NCBI GenBank assembly: GCA_013361075.1
Contig: JABWAJ010000085.1
Span: forward strand, 1 to 14,367
Reading direction: 5' to 3'
Source of the DNA: Saprospiraceae bacterium
Lineage (GTDB): Bacteria; Bacteroidota; Bacteroidia; Chitinophagales; Saprospiraceae
Length of the DNA: 14,367 bases
Under the pieces are notes generated by a model that was not told the DNA's origin, did no database searches, and saw only the letters and a program-made list of their open reading frames with translations. Made by a program: the position numbers and the translations under genes. This document shows positions 8,023 to 14,367 of this stretch, in pieces (positions within the stretch are counted from its first letter, which is position 1; each line of letters begins with the position of its first letter).

Positions 8023-8053
8023 ATTTTAGCGGTTGGTTAACGGTTTTGTCAAA
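8023..8053 (-). promoter_or_regulatory. Candidate promoter of the S9 peptidase gene
   Basis: Read on the - strand, TTTGACA (8053-8047) precedes TAAAAT (8028-8023) with 18 bases between TTGACA and TAAAAT. This places a transcript start only a few bases before the ATG at 8013, giving a very short leader. The -10-like part fits the Bacteroidetes TAnnTTTG only weakly. On the + strand of the same divergent region, TATATCTG (8061-8068) is a one-mismatch -7 box for the opposite gene. Confidence 0.3.
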
Positions 8054-8089
8054 GGTAAGATATATCTGATCTTGCAAGCCCTGATATCA

Positions 8090-9088
8090 ATGAATCAAGT
8101 TATTACGCTACATTTGGATAAGAAAATAAATCTTATGCTGGATCATTGGTTAGAACAAGCCGACCTTGCGCCGGAGGAATCCGAAAAAATCAGGCGTTTT
8201 GAAGCGCAGAAGCCTTTTTCGCTCCATTGGGAACTCAAAACCCTGCTGTATCTGGGGGTGCTGTTGCTCAATGCGGGGCTTGGATACCTCATTTACGACA
8301 ATATTGACCAGATTGGCCATGCCGTCATTATTGCATTCATCGGTGCCATCAGTGCTGCTTGCTTCTGGTATGCCTTTCGGCACCGCAAGCCTTTTTCACC
8401 GGGTGTCGTCGAAAGCGCAACGCCTTATTTTGATTACATTTTGCTGCTTGGCTGCCTGATGTTTTTGGTCATGGAAGGCTATTTGCAATTCCAGTATCAA
8501 ATTTTTGGCGAACGTTATGGTTTGGTGACGTTCATCCCGATGGTGCTGTTTTTTACACTTGCCTATTTTTTCGACAACCGGGGTGTGCTGTCTCTAGCGA
8601 TTACAGCACTGGCGTCCTGGGTAGGCATAACCCTGACGCCACACGAACTTCTGAGTAAAAATGACTTCAACAGCCATACCATCACCAATACAGGCATTGC
8701 TTTCGGAGCCTTTCTGTGTTTGGTCACTTTTGTAGGCGAGCGCCTGGACATTAAAAAGCATTTTTCCCTTACTTACCTGAATTTTGGTGTACACATTGGC
8801 ATGATCGCCTGCTTAGCCGGTATGATTGCGCTGGATTTACCAATCATCTATTTCCCGTTGCTTTGCCTGGCTGTTGTTTTTTTTCTTTGGTATGCGCGCA
8901 CCAGGGGTTCGTTTTATTTTCTGACAGTAGCCGTGATTTATGGTTATATCGGCATTACTTATATCATCTTCAATTCCGCAAACTGGTACGATATTGAGTT
9001 TTACCTGTTTTATTTCCTGTTTTCCTGTGTCGGAGTCATTCTTTTCCTGACCAACTACAAACGCTTCATCAAAAAAGACGCGCTATGA
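8090..9088 (+). CDS. DUF2157-like polytopic membrane protein (first of tandem pair)
   Basis: A 332-residue inner-membrane protein. A soluble N-terminal part of about 45 residues (LDHWLEQADLAPEESEKIRR, then AQKP at 39-42) has the short helical leader typical of DUF2157 proteins, followed by about ten hydrophobic segments to the C terminus. DUF2157 proteins are widespread and of unknown function, often paired with DUF4401 or GDYXXLXY-domain proteins. No catalytic motif is visible. I chose the ATG at 8090; an upstream TTG at 8033 would add 19 residues that overlap the promoter region and look like no known leader. The gene overlaps the next by four bases (ATGA), so the two are translationally coupled. 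A one-mismatch -7 box (TATATCTG, 8061-8068) would give a leader of about 15 bases. The DUF2157 assignment is by overall pattern and is moderately sure. Confidence 0.7.
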   Translation: MNQVITLHLDKKINLMLDHWLEQADLAPEESEKIRRFEAQKPFSLHWELKTLLYLGVLLLNAGLGYLIYDNIDQIGHAVIIAFIGAISAACFWYAFRHRKPFSPGVVESATPYFDYILLLGCLMFLVMEGYLQFQYQIFGERYGLVTFIPMVLFFTLAYFFDNRGVLSLAITALASWVGITLTPHELLSKNDFNSHTITNTGIAFGAFLCLVTFVGERLDIKKHFSLTYLNFGVHIGMIACLAGMIALDLPIIYFPLLCLAVVFFLWYARTRGSFYFLTVAVIYGYIGITYIIFNSANWYDIEFYLFYFLFSCVGVILFLTNYKRFIKKDAL

Positions 9089-10242
9089 TCGCCTACAACC
9101 GCAATTGGCTGGATGCCCTGCACACCAAAGACGCTGCACATAGCTGGTACAAAAACGGGCTGCTTTCCGCAGAGCGATGGGAAGCCTTGAAAGCTCAAAA
9201 ACCTGCGCCCTTTTATTCACCAAATCTGTTTATCCGAATTGGCCTCGGGATTTTTTGCATGATTCTGATGTACGCTGCTATGGGGCTTTTGGCGTTGACC
9301 GGAATGCTTGACTCCGAAAGCAGGATTACAGCATTCAGTCTTTTTTGGGCCGTAATCTGGATTGTTTTGCTGGAGTTTTGGATCATTCGTTCGCTGCGCC
9401 ATTACGGCAGCGGACTGGATGACATGATGCTTTACGTGGCCACCATTACCCTCATTGGGGGCCTTTATTATGCCCTCCCGTTCGATTCCAGTCCGTTGAC
9501 TTATTGTCTCATCGCCTGGCCTTTTTTAGTCGCCGGCAGCATTAGGTACCTCGATCGGCTGATGGCCGCCGCCGCATTTGGGTTCAGCCTGCTCATTGTT
9601 TTACTGACCATCCATGACAAAATTCCTGCATTGGCGCTGTACCTGCTTCCATTTTCAGGCATGTTGTTTTCGGCTATGGTCTGGCTATGGGCAAGGAAAG
9701 TTCAGAAGCGCATTACATTAAGATACTGGCACGGTTTGTTTGCAGTTATAGAGTTGCTCTGCCTGCCTGCGTTTTACGCCAGTGGCAATTATTGGGTGGT
9801 ACAACAGGCCGGTGCCGACTTCTTCAATCTGCCCCAACCACCTATTGGCTGGTTTTTCTGGAGTTTCACCTTTGGTGTGCCTGTCTTGTACCTTGCTCTG
9901 GGCCTTCGGCTAAAAGACCGGCTGCTTTTGGACATCGGCATTGTAGCAGTAGCTGTTTCCGTTTTTACCTTCAGGTATTACCACCACGTGCTGCCTCTGG
10001 CCTGGGCCTGTACCATTTTCGGCGGTATTCTCTTTGTGGCAGCTTATCTTTCCATCAGTTACCTGCGAAAAAAACCGGGGGCATTTACTTACGAACAGGG
10101 TACAGAAGCAGAATTGCTTCAGGAAATTGAAGAACAGCTCATTGAGCAATTAATTGTAACGCCTTCGGTAAAACCGGAAGCGCCAAAAGAGACGTTTGGA
10201 GGGGGCGATTTTGGCGGTGGCGGAGCAGGCGGGGAATACTAG
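9085..10242 (+). CDS. DUF2157/DUF4401-like polytopic membrane protein with Gly-rich C-terminal tail
   Basis: A 385-residue membrane protein coupled to the preceding gene by an ATGA overlap. Its N-terminus (AHSWYKNGLLSAERWEALK, then AQKP at 37-40) echoes that of the upstream protein, and about ten hydrophobic segments follow, suggesting the two are distant paralogues or subunits of one complex. After the last segment comes a cytosolic or periplasmic tail of about 57 residues: a Glu/Leu-rich helix (TEAELLQEIEEQLIEQLIV), a Pro/Lys linker and a final Gly-rich stretch, GGGDFGGGGAGGEY (372-385). Similar Gly-rich ends with a few aromatic residues are seen on TPM-domain and DUF2207 membrane proteins; what they do is not established. 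Function is unknown. The stop codon lies in CTAG, which also carries the stop of the convergent PLP enzyme gene. Confidence 0.7.
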   Translation: MIAYNRNWLDALHTKDAAHSWYKNGLLSAERWEALKAQKPAPFYSPNLFIRIGLGIFCMILMYAAMGLLALTGMLDSESRITAFSLFWAVIWIVLLEFWIIRSLRHYGSGLDDMMLYVATITLIGGLYYALPFDSSPLTYCLIAWPFLVAGSIRYLDRLMAAAAFGFSLLIVLLTIHDKIPALALYLLPFSGMLFSAMVWLWARKVQKRITLRYWHGLFAVIELLCLPAFYASGNYWVVQQAGADFFNLPQPPIGWFFWSFTFGVPVLYLALGLRLKDRLLLDIGIVAVAVSVFTFRYYHHVLPLAWACTIFGGILFVAAYLSISYLRKKPGAFTYEQGTEAELLQEIEEQLIEQLIVTPSVKPEAPKETFGGGDFGGGGAGGEY

Positions 10243-11492
10243 GCGCCAGCCAGTTCTTTCAGAGCCTTTACCAATACATCCAGTTCGCCCGGCGTGGTAT
10301 AAAGGTGCGGTGTAATGCGAACGCCGTGAACATTGGCATAATCAATGGCAACGGTCCATATCTTGTATTTTTCCAGCAAGGTTTTGGCAAGTACAGCCGG
10401 TTTCATGGAGGCAATTCCAACATTGGCAATGGCACAGGAACGGGTTTTATCTGAAGGCGTATTGAGCACAATGTTTGGCAGCCCCCGCACCTGATCCGTC
10501 CAGTAATGCTGAAGGTATCGCAATCGGGCCTCTTTGCGGTCACTGCCGATTTTTTGGTGAAAAGCAATGGCGTTTTCAATCGTCAGGTCGGTGTGCACCG
10601 GATGTGTACCGGTATGGTTGAGTTTTCGGATGTCGTTGTCAGCATACCCCGAATCACCAAACAATGGCCACAATGCCTCGATTTTTTCCTTTTTTACATA
10701 CAGAATTCCAGCGCCCAGCGGGCATCCAAGCCACTTGTGAAGGCTGCTGCCGTAATAGTCGCAATCCAGATCGGATAGTTTAAAATCGATATGAGCTACT
10801 GCATGTGCGCCATCAACCATCACTTCCACGCCCTTGCTATGGGCCATCTCGCAGATTTTTTTCACAGGAAGGATTTGCCCGGTGATGTTCACCATGTGGC
10901 AAATCATAAGCAGTTTTGTCTTTGAGGTAATGGCATTTTCGTAGAGCGAAACAATTTCAGCATCCGACTGCGGGTCGTTGGGAAGAGAAATCATTTTGTT
11001 CACCATGCCATAGCGCCGGGCTTGCAGCTTGAACATGTCGAGCATGGCACCATAATCCTGCACAGCCATCAGTGCCTCATCGCCCGGCTGCCAGTTTCTG
11101 CCTGCAATCACCGTATCCAGCGATTCGGTGGTGTTGCGTGTAATGATCAGTTCTTCTGAACTGCAGCCTAGTAAATTAGCCAATTGCTGGCGAACAGCTG
11201 CTTTGTCATCAAACTGGCGGGTACGCATGTAATACGAAGCCTGGTAGTTAATTTCCCGTACATGCCGGATAAATGCCTCCAGCACTTCCTGCGACTGCAT
11301 CAGGTAGTACCCGTTCTCGAGGTTGATGTAGTCAGGTTTTAACCGAAAACCTTTGCGCAGGCTCGCCCAGAATTTTTCATCGCCGGCCAGTGCCTCTGCT
11401 GAGAAACCTTCTACGCGAGCCAGCGCTTGCTCTGCAAAGGCAAAAGACATGGCGGCACCGGTGAGTGTTTTTAAAAAAGCTCGCTTATCCAT
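10239..11492 (-). CDS. Exported aminotransferase class V-fold PLP-dependent enzyme
   Basis: A 417-residue fold-type I PLP enzyme of the class V group (cysteine desulfurase/isopenicillin N epimerase-like). Residues include the phosphate-binding region RNTTESLD (119-126), the PLP-nitrogen-binding Asp227 in VDGAHAVAH (226-234), and the Schiff-base Lys253 in SSLHKWLGCPLGAG. The C-terminal small domain (about 330-417) is complete, with the RITPHLY segment near its end. The N-terminus, DKRAFLKTLTGAA... up to ALA at 25, looks like an export signal of Tat type but with Lys-Arg in place of Arg-Arg; a folded, cofactor-loaded enzyme would suit Tat export. The reaction cannot be fixed: racemase/epimerase, desulfurase or lyase activities all occur in this group. 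The start lies 19 bases after the stop of the small T9SS protein, so both are likely on one message. The 3' end overlaps the convergent membrane protein gene by four bases. Confidence 0.85.
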   Translation of the reverse strand: MDKRAFLKTLTGAAMSFAFAEQALARVEGFSAEALAGDEKFWASLRKGFRLKPDYINLENGYYLMQSQEVLEAFIRHVREINYQASYYMRTRQFDDKAAVRQQLANLLGCSSEELIITRNTTESLDTVIAGRNWQPGDEALMAVQDYGAMLDMFKLQARRYGMVNKMISLPNDPQSDAEIVSLYENAITSKTKLLMICHMVNITGQILPVKKICEMAHSKGVEVMVDGAHAVAHIDFKLSDLDCDYYGSSLHKWLGCPLGAGILYVKKEKIEALWPLFGDSGYADNDIRKLNHTGTHPVHTDLTIENAIAFHQKIGSDRKEARLRYLQHYWTDQVRGLPNIVLNTPSDKTRSCAIANVGIASMKPAVLAKTLLEKYKIWTVAIDYANVHGVRITPHLYTTPGELDVLVKALKELAGA

Positions 11493-11511
11493 TGCCGCTG
11501 TTTTTTGTTGT

Positions 11512-12189
11512 TTATTTTTTGGTCATCAGCCGGGTCACCAGCGTCTGGCCATTTTCGCCCAGTAACCGGATCTGGTAAGAGCCCCGCGGTAATTCGCTGA
11601 TGGAATACCACTGTCCTTCGCTGTATTGGAATTGTTTTACCATGCGGCCAGCCATATCGAACACATCCACGCGCTCTACCTGATCTACATCCGTGATTGT
11701 AAAAAGCCCCTGGGTTGGATTGGGATATACCTTTACCTGTTCAAACCGGGCATCTACAGTACCGTTAGTTTCCTGGTTGAAATAGTAAACCCCGGTCACA
11801 GACTGTGTTGTGTCCTCGGTATTGATTAATGTCACTTCAATGACCGCTGCTCCTACCAAATCATTGGGGTAAACATGTACATCCAGTCTCGCAGCTTCGT
11901 TGGGAAGAAACTGAAATGGCTGTGAGCTGACAGAAGGGAAAAAGCACTGATTTTTATCACAAATGGCGCTTTGCCACCCCTCTGTGATGCTGATGACTTT
12001 CCGTGTCCAGCGTGCCTGGATGGTATCGTTGGTATTGTTGATGGCTTCAGCATGACCAACGCCTTCAAAATCGGCAACCCCAATGCCGTTTACTACTACC
12101 GGATTAGGATTGATGACCATCGCCGAGCTTTGGGCAAAGATGCTTTGTGCTGAAAAAAACAAGCCAAACAGGAGTAAGCCTTTTTTCAT
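11512..12189 (-). CDS. Small T9SS type A sorting domain-containing secreted protein
   Basis: A 225-residue protein with a Sec signal peptide (MKKGLLLFGLFF..., cleavage likely after A19 in IFA|Q). Residues 20-148 form one module I cannot name, probably an Ig-like beta-sandwich, with W61, W72 and two cysteines in CDKNQC (77-82) that could form a disulfide. From about 150 it carries a T9SS type A C-terminal domain: VYPNP (154-158), a VDVFDMAGRMV strand, LPRGSYQIRL and the terminal LVTRLMTKK. Such cargo crosses the outer membrane by the type IX system and is attached to the surface or released after cleavage. I chose the ATG at 12189 because the signal peptide begins there; an in-frame ATG at 12330 would add 47 residues running back into the upstream terminator and is unlikely. 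It probably shares a transcript with the exported PLP enzyme downstream. Confidence 0.85.
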   Translation of the reverse strand: MKKGLLLFGLFFSAQSIFAQSSAMVINPNPVVVNGIGVADFEGVGHAEAINNTNDTIQARWTRKVISITEGWQSAICDKNQCFFPSVSSQPFQFLPNEAARLDVHVYPNDLVGAAVIEVTLINTEDTTQSVTGVYYFNQETNGTVDARFEQVKVYPNPTQGLFTITDVDQVERVDVFDMAGRMVKQFQYSEGQWYSISELPRGSYQIRLLGENGQTLVTRLMTKK

Positions 12190-12239
12190 ATTTAAAAAAT
12201 TATGGATGATGAAAATGGATTGAAAACGTTGTCGTGGTG

Positions 12240-12247
12240 CAAAAATA
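12240..12247 (-). promoter_or_regulatory. Candidate -7 promoter box of the small T9SS protein/PLP enzyme transcript
   Basis: On the - strand this reads TATTTTTG, an exact fit to TAnnTTTG. It would start a transcript near 12233 with a leader of about 44 A/T-rich bases before the ATG at 12189. An inverted repeat, CGATC-N7-GATCG (12254-12270), lies just upstream, where a regulator could bind. No clear -33 TTG is seen at the standard spacing. Confidence 0.4.
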
Positions 12248-12312
12248 AGCAAGCGATCGTTATGTGATCGAGAAATAATCAATCTGGTCGGTAAGCGGAC
12301 GTCCCAAACAAC

Positions 12313-12350
12313 AAAATGGGCCGCCAACAACCTGGTTGGCGACCCATTTT
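12313..12350 (-). terminator. Rho-independent terminator of the Omp28-like/T9SS gene
   Basis: AAAATGGG and CGCCAAC (12313-12320, 12322-12328) pair with GTTGGCG and CCCATTTT (12335-12341, 12343-12350) around a six-base loop. The single non-Watson-Crick position, C12321 against A12342, becomes a G-U wobble in - strand RNA, so the stem is continuous for 16 pairs only in that transcript. The stem lies 31 bases after the stop at 12382 and ends in a U-rich run (ATTTTGTTGTTTG), as expected for intrinsic termination of the upstream gene. Confidence 0.8.
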
Positions 12351-12381
12351 ATTTGTAAAGGTCATCGCTATCATCTAACGA

Positions 12382-14367
12382 TTAACGACCCACAACAATG
12401 CGTTGAGTTGACTCGCCCAGTTCTGTGCGGATGCGTGCCATATAAACACCGGCATTTTCCGGGTTCCAGGTGCGAATGTACTGACCAGCTGCGTAATCGC
12501 GGTTTTGGTCCAGTGTTTCAACCAACTGGCCATTCACATTCAAAATTTCAATCGTTACTGCAGTAGCAGCTACCAATTCAAATTCGATGTTTACCGTTGT
12601 GCTGGCAGGGTTCGGGAAAACGGCAACTTTACCGGCAAGCAGATCTTCCAGATCATTCGTTCCAACGATGAGGCCCGATACGTTGATGTTGTCAATGTAC
12701 AGGTTGTTGCCCCAATCAGAAAGCACTTTGAACTGAATGTTCAATTCAGGCGTACCGTCAAAAGCGCTAAGGCTTACAGAGTCCGTTACCCAGCCATTTG
12801 CCGGCGGAAGGAAGAATGGCTCTGCATCCGGGCGGGTTGCCAGTTGCGTACCGGCCTTATTGTAAACAATCGTCCAGGTACCGCCGCAATCCGGGGATGC
12901 CAAAATCTGAAGGCGGTCGTTAGAACCACCCTGGTAACGGGCGTGTGAGCGATCAAATTTCAGGTAACCATTGGTCGTGTTGCTGAAATCCAGTTTTGGA
13001 TACGTCATGGTACCGAAATCATTCACTGCACCCGCCGGGTTCCACTGGTAGAAGTTAACGAACAGCGAACGATCGCTTTGGCCATAACCACCAACAGGGT
13101 CACCTGCAGAGTTGGTCAATTCGTTGCGTGCCAGGGAAAGGAAAGTTCCTGAGCCAAATACGCCATCCGGGATTGGTTCTTCAATCACAGCAATTGTCGG
13201 GTAAGTACCCTCATAGTTTTCATTGTCTTCCACCAGGTCAGTGCCATATACTTCATCGGCAATGGCTGAGTAGTTGGAAGCCGGAGATTCGTTGTTGAGC
13301 AGGTTGATGTCCGTAGCGTCTCCGTTGATTTCGAGGATGACAAAAGAGACACTGGAAGTGCCGCTCAAAGCATATTCCTCAAAGGTAATAGAAGCAGAAG
13401 CGCCTGGTGCCAGCGTGCCGGTCCAGGTTTGGGTAGCTTCAGCAGTGCCGTTAATGGCCAGTCCAACCTCAAGGCTGGTAATTTCAGCTTCGCCGTTGTT
13501 GGTAACGCTCACCACCGGTACAATCGTAGCACCGCAAAGGCCTACCGGATCTACTGTCAGGTTCTCACCAATGGAAGCATCCAGGGCATTAGGCACTGCC
13601 AATGGTTCGCTGATGGCCGCCTGATAAACCGACTTCGTCGTATTGTCCTGATAGAAAGCAATAACGCCAACTTCGCGCTTGTCTGCAATGTAATCAGGCA
13701 GCGCTTCAGTGAAGGTAAAGGTCACGCTTGCACCTGCGGCAATGGTATTCAAAGCCGATCCGGTTGCATCCGGATACATGCGGCGCATGACGTTGTGAAA
13801 ATCCGTTTCACCATTGCTGCCCGGAGCTGCCAGGTAGTGAACTGTTTTTTCGATCAATGCTACATGGAAACGACCATTGGTCAGGGTGAAATCTGTAGCA
13901 CCCTGGTTGGTTACAACTGCATTGATCGTGATCTCATCAAGAGTAGCATTCAGGGTATGCGTCAGTTCAATAGAAATCGGCGTTGCCAAACCAGCTGCAT
14001 AAGTCAAAACAGCCTGGTTGTAGCCATAAGGGTCACCTTCATAGCCGCCACCTGCAACATCCCAGTCGCCAATGCCACCTCCATAAGAATCGCCGGGCAA
14101 AACGCCGTCAATCCAGGCAGTAGGTACGCCACTGAGCCCATAATAATCGCTGCGGGTATCATCCTGGATTGGGTTAGCTTCGTTCATCGGATCGTATCCC
14201 GGAAATGGTGCCTGATATTTGAGCGCAACGATGTTTGTGGTATTGTCGCTCAGCAAAGCATGAAAGTCTGGATTCTGTGCTGCACAAGGGCCGCAGGATG
14301 CATTCGTAAAATGCTCGATGAGCACGGTACGCTGGGCCTGCCCCCACATGAAAACAGGAATAAGACC
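12382..14367 (-). CDS. Omp28-related, T9SS type A sorting domain-containing secreted protein (5' partial)
   Basis: A large surface or secreted protein whose start lies outside the window: codons for G-L-I-P-V-F precede the first in-frame Met and read as the end of a signal peptide, with cleavage likely near AQA|Q. Residues below are counted from that Met (14349). Residues about 6-250 resemble the Omp28 family, with a thioredoxin-like CGPC (19-22) in EHFTNASCGPCAAQNP and the DFHNVMRRMYPDATG segment (183-197). Residues about 255-350 look like a CARDB/Ig-type module (VTNNGEAEITSLEVGL). Residues about 375-560 resemble a jelly-roll choice-of-anchor/MAM-like module ending in NLYIDNINVSG. The last 80 residues are a T9SS type A sorting domain with VFPNP (577-581), a VNGQLVETL strand, AGVYMARI and terminal QRIVVGR. 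Function is unknown; Omp28 members include outer-membrane lipoproteins. Whether CGPC is redox-active cannot be told. A strong terminator follows. Confidence 0.85.
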   Translation of the reverse strand, partial: GLIPVFMWGQAQRTVLIEHFTNASCGPCAAQNPDFHALLSDNTTNIVALKYQAPFPGYDPMNEANPIQDDTRSDYYGLSGVPTAWIDGVLPGDSYGGGIGDWDVAGGGYEGDPYGYNQAVLTYAAGLATPISIELTHTLNATLDEITINAVVTNQGATDFTLTNGRFHVALIEKTVHYLAAPGSNGETDFHNVMRRMYPDATGSALNTIAAGASVTFTFTEALPDYIADKREVGVIAFYQDNTTKSVYQAAISEPLAVPNALDASIGENLTVDPVGLCGATIVPVVSVTNNGEAEITSLEVGLAINGTAEATQTWTGTLAPGASASITFEEYALSGTSSVSFVILEINGDATDINLLNNESPASNYSAIADEVYGTDLVEDNENYEGTYPTIAVIEEPIPDGVFGSGTFLSLARNELTNSAGDPVGGYGQSDRSLFVNFYQWNPAGAVNDFGTMTYPKLDFSNTTNGYLKFDRSHARYQGGSNDRLQILASPDCGGTWTIVYNKAGTQLATRPDAEPFFLPPANGWVTDSVSLSAFDGTPELNIQFKVLSDWGNNLYIDNINVSGLIVGTNDLEDLLAGKVAVFPNPASTTVNIEFELVAATAVTIEILNVNGQLVETLDQNRDYAAGQYIRTWNPENAGVYMARIRTELGESTQRIVVGR

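Noticed and set aside
8090..10242. Reading the tandem membrane genes as a transporter or toxin-antitoxin system.
   Set aside because: Neither protein has an ATPase, known transporter signature or small toxin/antitoxin partner; only their topology can be supported.
12190..12330. 47-residue N-terminal extension of the small T9SS protein from an upstream ATG.
   Set aside because: It would cover the candidate promoter and enter the terminator, and it would bury a proper Sec signal peptide in the middle of the protein.

Overview
The window looks like ordinary chromosome from a Bacteroidetes bacterium, most plausibly of the Saprospiraceae/Lewinella/Haliscomenobacter type. Evidence: two secreted proteins end in type IX secretion (T9SS) type A sorting domains, -7 boxes resemble the Bacteroidetes TAnnTTTG consensus, start codons mostly have A/T-rich leaders with little Shine-Dalgarno, and base composition is close to balanced. 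The taxonomic call is an inference from protein style, not from a marker gene.

Left part (209-2778, + strand): a tight three-gene run of a CPBP-type (Rce1-like) membrane protein, an extended SDR (NAD-dependent epimerase/dehydratase or reductase) and a classical SDR. The first two overlap by 4 bp (ATGA) and the third follows after 24 bp, so they are probably one transcript. The CPBP protein has Tyr where the family normally has its first glutamate. Next (2914-5912, + strand) comes a small fructan/sucrose utilisation pair: an MFS sugar porter and a GH32 fructosidase made as a lipoprotein. A perfect 14-bp-stem hairpin lies downstream of GH32, between it and the convergent S9 peptidase.

Middle (6100-10242): an S9 prolyl-oligopeptidase-type lipoprotein on the - strand, then, divergently, two overlapping + strand genes for multi-pass membrane proteins of DUF2157/DUF4401 type. 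These two share a similar N-terminal layout and about ten membrane segments each; the second ends in a Gly-rich tail. Its stop codon interlocks with that of the next, convergent gene inside the palindrome CTAG.

Right part (10239-14367, - strand): in order of transcription, a large Omp28-like/T9SS protein with a CGPC motif (its first residues lie outside the window), a strong terminator, a small T9SS cargo protein, and 19 bp later an exported class-V aminotransferase-fold PLP enzyme. I saw no RNA gene, CRISPR array, insertion sequence, phage gene or recognisable defence system. The points most worth a second look are the degenerate CPBP active site, the tandem DUF2157-like pair with its glycine tail, the export-signal-bearing PLP enzyme beside a T9SS cargo gene, and the intergenic hairpin.
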